Counted from the stretch's first letter, positions 7,852 to 18,466 are shown. The stretch: 33,992 nucleotides of DNA from Oscillospiraceae bacterium (GCA_018434245.1 JAHDPQ010000082.1:1-33992), one strand, 5' to 3'. Translations and numbers: made by a program. The notes: generated by a model from the sequence alone, not told the origin.

Positions 7852-9051
7852 CTACAGCAACAGATACGGATGCTCCAGCAGTTCCTTGATTCTCATCAGG
7901 AACTGTGCGGCAGGCGCTCCGTCCACAATGCGGTGATCGTAGCTGAACGTCAGCGTCATCTGCAGCCGCACACATAGTGCTCCATCCACCACGGCGGGGG
8001 TTTCCCGAACCGCTCCCACGGCAAGGATGCCTGCCTCGGGAGGGTTGATGATAGCGACAAAATCATCCAGACCGTACATGCCGAGGTTGGAAAGGGTGAA
8101 ACTTCCCCCCTGATAGTCATCGGGAGAGAGCCTGCCGCTGCGTGCTGCCTCGCCTTTTTCCCGAATGGCAGCGGAAAGCTCCATCAAATTCTTGCGATCG
8201 GCATCCCGCAGCACCGGAACGATGAGCCCGGAATCCAGCGCCACCGCCACCCCAAGGTTGACAAAGGGCTTTTGGATGATCTCGTTGCCGGAAAGCTCCG
8301 CGTTGATGGCGGGGAACTCGGTCAGCGCTTTACAGGTGGCATAGGCAATGATGTCGTTGTAGGACACCTTGCGTCCGCTCTTTTTCAGCTGTGCCCGCAT
8401 TTCTGCCACTTGGTTCATATCCACGGTGACTCTGTGGCTGGTTTGGGCGTTGGTTTGTAAACTGTCGTGCATCCGCTGGGCAATGGTTTTGCGCATGCCG
8501 CTCATGGGAACTCTCTGCGCCTCACGGGATACAATGGATGTGGCCCTGTGATCCAATGTAGCGGCGTGGTCCTCCACATCCTTGACGGTGATGCGCCTGC
8601 GGCCCGCCGGCATCACTACTTTGGAAAGGTCCATTCCCAGCTGCTTTGCTACCTTCCGCGCCAGAGGGGAGGCGATGATTCGCCCACCCGCTGCCGGCGC
8701 CGGGGTAGCTGGCTGGGCGTTGGCTTCCGGTTTGACTTCTGGTACAGGAGCATCGACGGGAGCGGGAACCGCTGTTTTCACCTCTGCCTTTGGCTCCTCC
8801 GGTATCTCCTCGCCCTTTTCGCCAATGACAGCGATTCGGGTCAGGATGGGAACCACATCTCCTTCTTCATAAAAGGTTTTGAGCAGGTATCCCGATTGCC
8901 GGGCCACTTCTTCGTTGACGGATTTATCTGACTCCAGTTCTAGGATAACGTCGCCTTCGTTGACGTAGTCACCTTCGGATTTATGCCACTTGATAATTTT
9001 ACCTTCGAACATGGTGAGTCCAAGTTTTGGCATAATAACATCGATTGCCAT
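7852..9051 (-). CDS. acoC: E2 dihydrolipoamide acyltransferase, acetoin-dehydrogenase type
   Basis: The 399-residue core of a 2-oxoacid/acetoin dehydrogenase complex. One lipoyl domain (1-80) opens with MPKLGLTMFEGK; Lys43 in ESDKS is the lipoylation site. A Pro/Ala-rich linker (about 88-122) leads to an E3/E1-binding domain (IIASPLARKVAKQLG, about 125-162). The catalytic domain ends in SYDHRIVDGAP, with His373 and Asp377 catalytic. The GLTM-x-EG lipoyl start is typical of AcoC, although PDH E2 proteins can share it. AGGAGG is upstream of the ATG and only 12 bases separate it from the E1-beta stop. No lipoate ligase or synthase gene is visible in the window. Confidence 0.92.
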   Translation of the reverse strand: MAIDVIMPKLGLTMFEGKIIKWHKSEGDYVNEGDVILELESDKSVNEEVARQSGYLLKTFYEEGDVVPILTRIAVIGEKGEEIPEEPKAEVKTAVPAPVDAPVPEVKPEANAQPATPAPAAGGRIIASPLARKVAKQLGMDLSKVVMPAGRRRITVKDVEDHAATLDHRATSIVSREAQRVPMSGMRKTIAQRMHDSLQTNAQTSHRVTVDMNQVAEMRAQLKKSGRKVSYNDIIAYATCKALTEFPAINAELSGNEIIQKPFVNLGVAVALDSGLIVPVLRDADRKNLMELSAAIREKGEAARSGRLSPDDYQGGSFTLSNLGMYGLDDFVAIINPPEAGILAVGAVRETPAVVDGALCVRLQMTLTFSYDHRIVDGAPAAQFLMRIKELLEHPYLLL

Positions 9052-9063
9052 GTATCCTCCCTC

Positions 9064-10044
9064 CTAAACCAGCAGGTCTTTGACGCCCGCAACAATTTCT
9101 TCCACGCTGGGAACGACAAAGTTCTCCAAAACAGGTGCAAAGGGCACGGGTGTATTCTTGGAGGCAATGCGTTTGACCGGTGCATCCAGCTCGTCAAAGC
9201 AGTGATCCATTACTAGGGCACACAGCTCCGCACCCCATCCGTTGCGCTCCACCGCTTCGTGAACCACCATAAGGCGGTGGGTTTTCCGCAGGGAATCGAA
9301 GATGGTCTCTTGATCCAAAGGAACGATGCTTCTGGGGTCCACTACTTCGACGCTGATGCCGTCTTTTGCGAGGATTTCCGCCGCGTCCAGTGCGTGGAGC
9401 ACCATGCGGGAGGTTGCTACAATGGTGACGTCGGTGCCTACCCGCTTGACATCCGCTACTCCCAAGGGAACAACGTAGTCCTCTTCCGGCACTTCGCCGG
9501 TGGTGTTGTAAAGCAGCTTGTGCTCAAGGAAAATCACCGGATCGGGATCGCGGATGGCGGCCTTGAGCATTCCCTTGGCGTCGTAGGGAGTCACCGGCAT
9601 GGCCACCTTCAGCCCCGGAATGTGGGCAAACATGGCCTCCAGACTTTGGGCGTGCTGGGCGGCGGAGGAGCGGCCGGTTCCCTGCTGGGTGCGGATGACC
9701 AGAGGAGCTTCCACTTGACCCCCCGACATGTAGCGCATCTTGGCGATCTGATTCATGATCTGGTCCATGGCACAGCCGGCAAAGTCCACGTACATCAGCT
9801 CGGCTACGGGACGCATCCCCGTCATAGCGGCTCCAAGAGCCACTCCGGTAATGGCGATTTCCGAAATGGGAGTATTGCGGACCCGGTCATGGCCGAACTC
9901 TTCCGTCAGGCCCTGAGTGACCTTATAGGTTCCGCCAAAGGGATCTTCAATGTCTTCTCCCAACAAAAAGATACGTTCGTCGCGGATCAGTTCTTCCCGC
10001 AGAGCTTCTCTCAGAGCGTCTCTATATGTCATTGATCTAGGCAT
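9064..10044 (-). CDS. acoB: E1-beta subunit, acetoin/2-oxoacid dehydrogenase
   Basis: A 326-residue transketolase-type beta subunit. It starts MTYRDALREAL, contains FLLGEDIEDPFGGTYKVT and the TPP-contacting Glu62 in SEIAITGVALGAA, and has the QGTGRSSAAQHAQSLEA loop and a C-terminal transketolase domain (VVDPRSIVPLD). Start: GGAGG lies 6 bases before ATG 10044. That ATG overlaps the last 8 bases of E1-alpha, so the two subunits are translationally coupled, as expected for a 1:1 heterotetramer. The choice between acetoin, pyruvate and branched-chain oxoacid as substrate rests on the neighbours. Confidence 0.92.
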   Translation of the reverse strand: MPRSMTYRDALREALREELIRDERIFLLGEDIEDPFGGTYKVTQGLTEEFGHDRVRNTPISEIAITGVALGAAMTGMRPVAELMYVDFAGCAMDQIMNQIAKMRYMSGGQVEAPLVIRTQQGTGRSSAAQHAQSLEAMFAHIPGLKVAMPVTPYDAKGMLKAAIRDPDPVIFLEHKLLYNTTGEVPEEDYVVPLGVADVKRVGTDVTIVATSRMVLHALDAAEILAKDGISVEVVDPRSIVPLDQETIFDSLRKTHRLMVVHEAVERNGWGAELCALVMDHCFDELDAPVKRIASKNTPVPFAPVLENFVVPSVEEIVAGVKDLLV

Positions 10045-11011
10045 ATACATCCTCCATTGCAACAGTAAGGTCGGGGTCATCGCTGTTTCTTGCAAACTCA
10101 ACCGCATCCCAGATCCTTTTGGTTTCCTGCTCGGTGATCGCTTCCAGCTCCTTGGAATCCGCGATCTTATTCTCCATCAAAAACCCAGCGTACAGCTTGA
10201 TGGGGTCCCGGTTGGTCTTCCACTCCAGCGGCTCATCCTTGGGGCGGTAAACGGCGGGATCGCCCACATAGTGTCCTGACCAGCGGTAGCACTTGTTCTC
10301 CATTAGGATAGGGCCGTTGCCTTTTCGCAGTTGCTCCACGGCAGTCAGGGTCTTTTGGTAGACATCCATAATATCGGTGCCGTCAGCAATAACGGAATCG
10401 ATGTTGTAGGCCTTGGCCCGAACCGCAACGTCCTTGATGTTCTGATGCTTTGCCTGTGGATTGGATTCGGCGTAGTGATTGTTTTCGCAGACGAACAGGA
10501 CCGGCAGCTTGTAAATGGAAGCGATGTTGAGGCTTTCGTGGAAGGCCCCCTCATCAGAAGCACCATCGCCAAAGAAGCTGACCGCCACCTGATCGGTCCC
10601 CCGCATCTTTGCGGAAAGAGCCGCCCCCGTGGTGATAGGAATTCCTCCTGCCACAATGCCGTTGGCACCCAGAATCCCCAGTTCCCGGCAGCTGATGTGC
10701 ATCGAACCACCCTTGCCCCGGCAATATCCGGTCACCTTTCCATACAGTTCGGCCATCATGCGGTTGACATCGCCACCCTTTGCCACCACATGGCCGTGTC
10801 CCCGGTGGGTTGTCGCCATGTAGTCGTCGATGCCAATGGCTGCGCACACTCCCACCGCAGAAGCTTCCTGTCCGATGCTGGAGTGCAAAAAGCCGGGGAC
10901 TTCACCATGCAAAAAAAGTTCCTCGGCAATTTGCTCGAACAGGCGGATTCGATTCATCAAAGTAAGCAGTTCCAGATGTTTTCCTTTTTCGATCTTAATC
11001 TTGCATTCCAT
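10037..11011 (-). CDS. acoA: E1-alpha subunit, acetoin/2-oxoacid dehydrogenase
   Basis: A 324-residue TPP-dependent alpha subunit. The TPP/Mg motif runs from GDG at 148-150 to NN at 177-178 (GDGASDEGAFHES to CENNHY). GKGGSMH near 100 and LGANGIVAGGIPITTGAAL at 114-132 are the E1-alpha core. It resembles AcoA (acetoin to acetyl-CoA plus acetaldehyde) more than branched-chain E1-alpha. The family is broad and ENNHYAESNPQ is not the commonest AcoA sequence, so substrate assignment is moderate. AGGAG lies 7 bases before the ATG. It is the first gene of the leftward operon, behind a strong promoter at 11158-11186. I see no sigma-54 type -24/-12 element, unlike the acetoin operons controlled by AcoR. 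Confidence 0.9.
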   Translation of the reverse strand: MECKIKIEKGKHLELLTLMNRIRLFEQIAEELFLHGEVPGFLHSSIGQEASAVGVCAAIGIDDYMATTHRGHGHVVAKGGDVNRMMAELYGKVTGYCRGKGGSMHISCRELGILGANGIVAGGIPITTGAALSAKMRGTDQVAVSFFGDGASDEGAFHESLNIASIYKLPVLFVCENNHYAESNPQAKHQNIKDVAVRAKAYNIDSVIADGTDIMDVYQKTLTAVEQLRKGNGPILMENKCYRWSGHYVGDPAVYRPKDEPLEWKTNRDPIKLYAGFLMENKIADSKELEAITEQETKRIWDAVEFARNSDDPDLTVAMEDVYA

Positions 11012-11096
11012 AATACATCTCCTTGTTTCAATAAAATCTGACGCTGATTCCCGGCCGACAACACAGGATGTTGCAAGACTCTCTGCTTAAACAATA

Positions 11097-11132
11097 TTCC
11101 CAATTGGATAATTTATGTTTCCAAATAGGAAA
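11097..11132. promoter_or_regulatory. Two related palindromes in the operon leader
   Basis: TTTCCAAATAGGAAA (11118-11132) and TTCCCAATTGGATAA (11097-11111, with CCAATTGG at its core) are similar in sequence. Their centres are about 21.5 bases apart, two helical turns. They lie roughly +20 to +55 from the operon promoter, so a bound repressor would block elongation. The divergent XRE-cupin protein is the likely ligand. A half-site TTTGGAAA is at 11250-11257. Confidence 0.45.
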
Positions 11133-11157
11133 ATTATTTAATTCTTTCGTTGTTTCA

Positions 11158-11186
11158 AAAATATCATAACTCTTTAAAAATGTCAA
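11158..11186 (-). promoter_or_regulatory. Sigma-A promoter of the dehydrogenase operon
   Basis: On the minus strand TTGACA (11181-11186) and TATTTT (11158-11163) are separated by exactly 17 bases. Transcription should begin near 11150, about 140 bases before the E1-alpha ATG. The surrounding 11100-11390 stretch is much richer in A+T than the flanking genes. Confidence 0.7.
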
Positions 11187-11325
11187 TATATCTTTATCAA
11201 TTTTATAGTTTTGACAAATTTAATGATATATTATTGTAAATTAATTATATTTGGAAAGTTTATGAAATTATCATAAAATGAAAATTATATTTTACTATTA
11301 GGATAATTTTAAAAGATTATGCTCA

Positions 11326-11354
11326 TTGATATTTTTTAGAATATGTGATAAAAT
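11326..11354 (+). promoter_or_regulatory. Sigma-A promoter for the XRE-cupin gene
   Basis: TTGATA (11326-11331), 17 bases, then TAAAAT (11349-11354). The leader to the ATG is about 30 bases. With the operon promoter it accounts for the 380-base divergent spacer, which otherwise holds only A+T-rich sequence and the palindromes described separately. Confidence 0.65.
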
Positions 11355-11391
11355 TTATTTCAAGCGAATATGGTTTTAGGGAAGTGATTGC

Positions 11392-11955
11392 ATGACGGTT
11401 GGCAGTAGAATCAAAGCGAATCGAAAGCTTCAAAAATATACACTAAAAGATGTTTCCAAAAAATCCGGGTTATCGGTGGGCTATTTGTCAAAACTAGAGC
11501 GTTCCGACAAGATTCCGCCGCTTTCTACTCTGCAGCTGATCGCTTCGACCTTAAAAGTAAGCGCAAGCGAACTGTTAGAGGGATACGAACCCTCTAATCC
11601 CAGAGTGTGCGACGATAACGACATCACCATTTTCAGAAGCAAGCATGATCAGACAATGCCCCCCACAGAGGAGGGGTATACTCTGATTCCCCTGACCAAC
11701 AACTACCCCAATCGGGGTATTTCGCCCTTTATGATGCACATTCCCCCGGGCAAAACCTACACCTTTGAACACGATGCCGAGGAGTTTAACTTTGTGGTCA
11801 GAGGCCCGGTCAAGCTACAGTATAAAGATACCGAGTATCTTTTTTCGGAAGGAGATAGCTTTTATTTTGATTCCAGAAAGCCTCACATCCTCATCAACGA
11901 AAACGACTACCCCGTGCTTGTGCTTTCGGTGGTGTACATGTATCGCAAATTCTAG
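11392..11955 (+). CDS. XRE-family regulator with C-terminal cupin
   Basis: A 187-residue regulator. The N-terminal XRE helix-turn-helix spans about 1-65 (GSRIKANRKLQKYTLKDVSKK, SGLSVGYLSKLERSD, PPLSTLQLIA). A cupin_2 sensor barrel spans about 105-187 (FMMHIPPGKTY, HDAEEFNFVVRG, FSEGDSFYFDSRKPHILIN). The cupin probably senses a small metabolite. The same architecture is seen in PuuR-type and other catabolic repressors. AGGGA precedes the ATG. The gene diverges from the E1-alpha operon and ends at a strong terminator, so it is a single-gene unit and the natural local regulator. Direction of control (repressor or activator) is not shown by sequence; the palindromes downstream of the operon promoter suggest repression. 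Confidence 0.88.
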   Translation: MTVGSRIKANRKLQKYTLKDVSKKSGLSVGYLSKLERSDKIPPLSTLQLIASTLKVSASELLEGYEPSNPRVCDDNDITIFRSKHDQTMPPTEEGYTLIPLTNNYPNRGISPFMMHIPPGKTYTFEHDAEEFNFVVRGPVKLQYKDTEYLFSEGDSFYFDSRKPHILINENDYPVLVLSVVYMYRKF

Positions 11956-11978
11956 AAAAACTGCAAACTTCGAGATGC

Positions 11979-12017
11979 AAAAACGCTGCTTAGCTTCAAG
12001 GCTTAAGCAGCGTTTTT
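11979..12017 (+). terminator. Intrinsic terminator of the XRE-cupin gene
   Basis: A 14-bp stem (AAAAACGCTGCTTA at 11979-11992 and its complement at 12004-12017) closes an 11-base loop and is followed by a T7 run. Confidence 0.85.
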
Positions 12018-12026
12018 TTGTATAAG

Positions 12027-12056
12027 AAAACCCACCCCTGCGCAGGGGTGGGTTTT
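12027..12056 (-). terminator. Terminator of the glmU-prs-pth operon
   Basis: A perfect 30-bp palindrome (AAAACCCACCCCTGC and its complement). In RNA it folds as a GC-rich hairpin ending in U4 on the leftward strand, just past the pth stop. Confidence 0.8.
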
Positions 12057-12077
12057 GATGCGCCAGTCACCGGCCTT

Positions 12078-12749
12078 TTACTCCGGCCGGCGAGAAGAAT
12101 CGGAATCCTGTGGTGGCTGAGGAGCTTTGTTAAACAGATTCATGGCGTCGTTTATTTTGTCCTGAACCAGCAGTTCTACAGCGGTTACGGCGTTTTCCAA
12201 GGCCGGAGCAATCTCCTTCATTTCATCGGGAGAAAGGCGGCCGATTACCCAGTCCTTCATGTCCATATCGGGGTAGGGCTTACCGCCAATCCCAATGCGT
12301 ACCCGGGGAAAATCATCATTTCCGGTAAGGTAGATGATGTTTTGCAGACCTTTCTGCCCACCGTCGCTACCACTGCGGCGAATGCGAAGGCGTCCGGGAT
12401 CCAGATTGATGTCGTCGCACAAAACAATCAGCCGCTGGATGGGCACCTTGTGGAAGGCCAAGGCCTCCTGCACCGCCCGCCCCGAAAGGTTCATGTAGGT
12501 GGTGGGCTTGAGGAGCAGCACTTTTTTTCCATGGATCACGCACTCGCCACAAAGGGACTGAAAGCGAATGCGGCTTACTTTGACGTTGTGCTTTTCCGCC
12601 AGAAGGTCCAGGGCCAGATAACCGGCATTGTGGCGGGTGGTTTGGTATTCGGTTCCGGGATTGCCCAGCCCTGCGACAATATATTCCACAGGGCCGGAAG
12701 GAACCGGGCTGCTTTGAGGAAACAGCTTGGCAAACAGATCATCCAACAT
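12078..12749 (-). CDS. pth: Peptidyl-tRNA hydrolase
   Basis: A 223-residue enzyme that frees tRNA from stalled peptidyl-tRNA. Signatures: VAGLGNPGTEYQTTRHNAG with the catalytic His in TRHN, LLKPTTYMNLSGRAV, and CDDINLDPGRLRIRRSGS followed by DGGQKGLQNI. It is longer than the usual 185-195 residues because of an N-terminal extension of about 22 residues (LDDLFAKLFPQ...) and a polar C-terminal tail. The ATG at 12749 follows AGGA; an upstream TTG in frame is less likely. It is last in the glmU-prs-pth operon. The ctc (L25-like) gene often found between prs and pth in Firmicutes is absent here. Confidence 0.95.
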   Translation of the reverse strand: MLDDLFAKLFPQSSPVPSGPVEYIVAGLGNPGTEYQTTRHNAGYLALDLLAEKHNVKVSRIRFQSLCGECVIHGKKVLLLKPTTYMNLSGRAVQEALAFHKVPIQRLIVLCDDINLDPGRLRIRRSGSDGGQKGLQNIIYLTGNDDFPRVRIGIGGKPYPDMDMKDWVIGRLSPDEMKEIAPALENAVTAVELLVQDKINDAMNLFNKAPQPPQDSDSSRRPE

Positions 12750-12824
12750 ATTGGGTTCCTGCCTTACAAAAGAGTATGCCAACAAGGATCACTGTCTTTG
12801 CCGGCAGATATGTGATCGGTCAAG

Positions 12825-13784
12825 CTATACAAAGAGAGGAGAAACAGGCTTGTCCTTGTAGATGCGCTCGATGGCCTCAGCAAATACAGGGGCCACCGAC
12901 AGGTAGGTAATTTTGTCAATTCGATTTTCTGGTTCTCGGTAGATGGTGTCCAGAAGGGTAAGCTCTTTGATGGGGCTTTCGGCAATCCGCTCCAGAGCAG
13001 GAGGAGACAGAACTCCGTGGGTGGCGCAGGCATAAACTTCCTCCGCCTTGCCCACTTCCATCAGCGCACGGGCAGCGTTGCAGAGAGTGCCCGCTGTGTC
13101 AATCATGTCGTCCACCAGAATAACACGCTTCCCCTTTACATCTCCGATGATGTTCATCACCTCGGAGACGTTGGCCTTGGGGCGGCGCTTATCGATAATG
13201 GCAAGGGGAGCATCAAATTTTTCGGCAAACTTTCTGGCTCTGGTCACCGAGCCTAGATCGGGGGAAACAATCACCATGTCGTCTTTGCAATGGGCAAATT
13301 TCTTGCAGAAGTAGGGAACCAGCAGGGGAACTCCCAGCAGGTGATCCACCGGGATGTTAAAGAACCCCTGAATCTGAGCTGCGTGAAGATCCATGGTGAG
13401 AACCCGGTCGGCCCCGGCGGCGGTGATAAGGTCGGCGGTCAGCTTGGCGGAAATAGGGTCTCTGGCTTTGGCTTTCCGGTCTTGGCGGGCGTAACCGAAA
13501 TAGGGGATGACGGCGGTGATGCGCCCGGCCGATGCCCGTTTGAAGGCGTCGATCATGATGAGAAGCTCCATCATGTGATCGTTGACCGGCTTGGAGGTGG
13601 ACTGCACCACAAATACATCACTGCCACGCACGCTTTCCCCGATGGAGAGGGAAATCTCTCCATCGGCAAAGGCCGTCACCTCGCTTTTTCCCAGAGGTAG
13701 GCCCAAGGTGCGGGCAATGGCCTGAGCCACAGGCCGGTTGGAGTTTGCGGTAAAAATTTTGATGTCCTTGCCATGCAAATTCAT
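12825..13784 (-). CDS. prs: Ribose-phosphate pyrophosphokinase
   Basis: A 319-residue PRPP synthase, the normal bacterial length. It makes PRPP from ribose 5-phosphate and ATP for nucleotide, His and Trp synthesis. Visible motifs are [15 protein letters not shown] at the N-terminus, [20 protein letters not shown], the catalytic flexible loop ([11 protein letters not shown]), and the PRPP-binding loop [14 protein letters not shown]. The ATG at 13784 follows AGGGAG by 11 bases and gives the family's standard N-terminus; a longer reading adds 13 non-conserved residues. It lies between glmU and pth with hairpins in the glmU-prs spacer. Confidence 0.96.
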   Translation of the reverse strand: MNLHGKDIKIFTANSNRPVAQAIARTLGLPLGKSEVTAFADGEISLSIGESVRGSDVFVVQSTSKPVNDHMMELLIMIDAFKRASAGRITAVIPYFGYARQDRKAKARDPISAKLTADLITAAGADRVLTMDLHAAQIQGFFNIPVDHLLGVPLLVPYFCKKFAHCKDDMVIVSPDLGSVTRARKFAEKFDAPLAIIDKRRPKANVSEVMNIIGDVKGKRVILVDDMIDTAGTLCNAARALMEVGKAEEVYACATHGVLSPPALERIAESPIKELTLLDTIYREPENRIDKITYLSVAPVFAEAIERIYKDKPVSPLFV

Positions 13785-13829
13785 TTCTTTTTTTGCTCCC
13801 TTGTGGAAGGCCGACATCCCCAAAGCACC

Positions 13830-13898
13830 AAACCGGGTAAGCGGTTTGTTCCTTTGAGTATCCGGCCCTTATTTTTAACACCGCTGATTGTTCGGTGT
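13830..13898 (-). other. Two hairpins in the glmU-prs spacer
   Basis: Leftward RNA can form ACACCG-N9-CGGTGT (arms 13878-13883 and 13893-13898), followed by a short A/T tract, and AAACCG-N6-CGGTTT (13830-13847). The stems are short. They may moderate read-through or process the message between glmU and prs. Confidence 0.3.
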
Positions 13899-13911
13899 CT
13901 CTGCCGGAATG

Positions 13912-15297
13912 TTACGACTTGTTTCCTCTCTCAAAGCGCTTGCCATCTTTGTTCCAGTTTTCCTTGATGGTCTGCCGTGCTCTTCCGATGACCAGAGCGT
14001 CGGTGGGCACGTCGTCGGTAACGGTAGTGCCTGCGGCACAGTACACTCTGTCTCCCAAGGTGACAGGGGCGATCAGGTTGGTGTTGCAGCCGATAAAGGC
14101 TCCGTCTCCAATGGTGGTGCGGTTCTTTTGGTTTCCGTTGTAGTTGACGGTGACCACCCCACAGCCAAAGTTACACCAGCTGCCGGTATCGGTATCCCCC
14201 ACATAGGTGAGGTGGGACACCGAGGTCCCATCGCCGATGGTGGAGTTTTTCAATTCCACAAAATTGCCAATCTTAACGTTGTCACCAAGATGGCATCCGG
14301 GACGAAGGCGGGCCATGGGGCCGATGGTGGCCTTGGCTCCCACAACGGAATCCTCCAGTTGGGAGCTGGTGATGGTACTGCCATCCCCCACCGAGCTGTT
14401 GCGAATGGTGGTATGGGGTCCAATTTCGCAATCAGCACCCACCATCGTTTCTCCCATAAGAATGGTGCCGGGAAGCAGGCGGGTGTCAGGGCCTATCTGT
14501 ACCTGTGCCCCCACCACCACCTGATCCGGGAAGGGAATGTCCACGCCCTCCTCCAGCAACCGCTCCACGATGCGTTTCTGGGCCACCTGATTGAGGTAAC
14601 TGAGGGTTTTGCGGTCGTTGGCTCCCAGAACGGTATCGGGGTTGGCGGCATAGGCGTCCACCCGCCGCCCGCTGGACACAGCGGCTTCCACACAGTCGGT
14701 GAGATAGTATTCCCCCTGAGCGTTGGAAGAAGTCATCCCCTCCAAAAACTCCAGCAGAAAGGCAGCTTCGAACCAGTAGACCCCCGCATTGACCTCTTCA
14801 ATTTCCAAGGTGTCCACATCGGCATCCTTTTGCTCCACAATAGCTTTGACTCCGTTGGCTCCCCGGACAATTCGGCCGTAACCCATGGGGTTGCGCAGCC
14901 GGGCGGAAAAGACGGTGACGGCATTGTGCTGTGTCTTGTGCTGTTTATAGGCTCGTCCAATATCCTCGGACAGAACAAAGGGAGCATCTCCATACAGCAC
15001 GGCCACGTCCTCAAAACCACCGTTGCGGATGTACTCCTTTGCCATTAAAACCGCATGGCCGGTCCCTTTTCGATCGGCCTGTATAACGTGGGTGTAATGC
15101 TCTGGCAGAATAGCCCGCACTTCCTCGTGGCCCTTGCCCAGCACCGCAATGCAGTGCTCCACTCCCGCTTTTTCAAGAGCCTCAGCTACCCAAAGAACCA
15201 TGGGACGAAAGAGCACCTCACCCAATACCTTAGGGTGGCTCGACTTCATCCGGGTTCCATCTCCTGCGGCCAATACTACGGCACAAACTTTTTGCAT
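13912..15297 (-). CDS. glmU: Bifunctional GlmU (GlcNAc-1-P uridyltransferase / GlcN-1-P acetyltransferase)
   Basis: A 461-residue bifunctional enzyme giving UDP-GlcNAc for peptidoglycan. The N-terminal uridyltransferase has LAAGDGTRMKSSHPKVLGEV (substituting for the common LAAGxGTRM-K-S-PKVLH), GTGHAVLMA, YGDAPF, and NAGVYWFE. The C-terminal left-handed beta-helix shows many hexapeptide turns (ATIGPMARLRPG, VKIGNFVELKNSTIG) and the acetyl-CoA-binding YVGDTDTGSWCNFGCGVVTVNYNG. GAGGTGATGGT precedes the ATG. It is first in the leftward operon with prs and pth, a standard Firmicute arrangement; spoVG is not adjacent on the upstream side. Confidence 0.96.
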   Translation of the reverse strand: MQKVCAVVLAAGDGTRMKSSHPKVLGEVLFRPMVLWVAEALEKAGVEHCIAVLGKGHEEVRAILPEHYTHVIQADRKGTGHAVLMAKEYIRNGGFEDVAVLYGDAPFVLSEDIGRAYKQHKTQHNAVTVFSARLRNPMGYGRIVRGANGVKAIVEQKDADVDTLEIEEVNAGVYWFEAAFLLEFLEGMTSSNAQGEYYLTDCVEAAVSSGRRVDAYAANPDTVLGANDRKTLSYLNQVAQKRIVERLLEEGVDIPFPDQVVVGAQVQIGPDTRLLPGTILMGETMVGADCEIGPHTTIRNSSVGDGSTITSSQLEDSVVGAKATIGPMARLRPGCHLGDNVKIGNFVELKNSTIGDGTSVSHLTYVGDTDTGSWCNFGCGVVTVNYNGNQKNRTTIGDGAFIGCNTNLIAPVTLGDRVYCAAGTTVTDDVPTDALVIGRARQTIKENWNKDGKRFERGNKS

Positions 15298-15342
15298 ACC
15301 ATCACCTCATCTTTATCCTTTTGGACCAGAGAATTTTTTGAT

Positions 15343-15388
15343 ACAGGAGTTCCTTCTCTAAGCTTCTCTCAGAGCCGTGGGCTCCTGT
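15343..15388 (-). ncRNA. Compact folded leader upstream of glmU
   Basis: In the leftward RNA an outer stem (ACAGGAG with CTCCTGT) encloses two small helices, AGCC-CAC-GGCT and CTCT-N9-AGAG, giving a three-way-junction layout in 46 bases. It ends 45 bases before the glmU ATG. It matches no riboswitch class I recognise. AGCC overlaps the outer AG, so the exact pairing is uncertain. Confidence 0.35.
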
Positions 15389-15564
15389 TGCAAAATTCAA
15401 TCATGTTTTTTAAAAAAATGCTACCTTATAATACATATGGCTCGGTTTACTCTATTATTATTACAATTTTTATTGCTGTTTGCAAGTGGAAAAGAGCCAA
15501 AGTTCCGAAAACATGCTGGAATGTCAAACTTTTCTCGCAAAACCAGATAACTTATTGGGAAATG

Positions 15565-15573
15565 TGTTATACT
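15565..15573 (+). promoter_or_regulatory. Extended -10 promoter of ppdK
   Basis: TGT-TATACT is an extended -10 element (TGN then TATACT) about 45 bases upstream of the ppdK ATG. The -35 position has no good match, as is common for extended -10 promoters. Confidence 0.5.
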
Positions 15574-15617
15574 ATATGCCATGTTATGGGAGAAAAAATT
15601 TAGGAGGTTACACGCAG

Positions 15618-18251
<2,634 letters not shown>

Positions 18252-18281
18252 CAACGTTATTGTAAGAAGGCATAAAATTTT

Positions 18282-18323
18282 ACAGGGTGTGTGCTGCGCA
18301 AAAAGCACACACCCTGTTTTTTT
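18282..18323 (+). terminator. Intrinsic terminator of ppdK
   Basis: ACAGGGTGTGTGCT and its complement form a 14-bp stem with an 8-base loop, followed by a T7 run. Confidence 0.9.
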
Positions 18324-18394
18324 GCCAAAAGCCTCTTTATCTTCCCGTTTAGACGAACTTTTAAAAGGGGAACCTGTTTCCCTCGCTCTTTCTC

Positions 18395-18423
18395 TTTACA
18401 TTATGATACCGCCCTGATATGAT
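18395..18423 (+). promoter_or_regulatory. Sigma-A promoter of the MATE gene
   Basis: TTTACA (18395-18400), exactly 17 bases, then TATGAT (18418-18423). The ATG at 18419 that would give the longest MATE reading lies inside this -10 box, so it cannot be the start codon. Confidence 0.7.
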
Positions 18424-18466
18424 AGGGAAAGTCAGTCATCAGAACCCTATGGAAAGGACTGTTTCT

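Larger units (their letters stand above)
15298..15617. other. glmU-ppdK divergent spacer
   Basis: The 320-base spacer holds the structured glmU leader (15343-15388), an AT-rich stretch at 15400-15480, and the extended -10 of ppdK at 15565-15573. On the leftward strand a TATTAT box near 15426 is a possible glmU -10, but I cannot find a good -35. Confidence 0.5.

Noticed and set aside
11012-11391. Sigma-54 promoter for the acetoin-like operon
   Set aside because: No GG-N10-GC pair fits; a standard -35/-10 pair does.
13888-15048. Long frame opposite glmU
   Set aside because: Repetitive shadow of the beta-helix codons. No recognisable domain or ribosome site.
15480-15617. N-terminal extension of pyruvate phosphate dikinase
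   Set aside because: It crosses the extended -10 promoter, and both catalytic positions fit the shorter protein.
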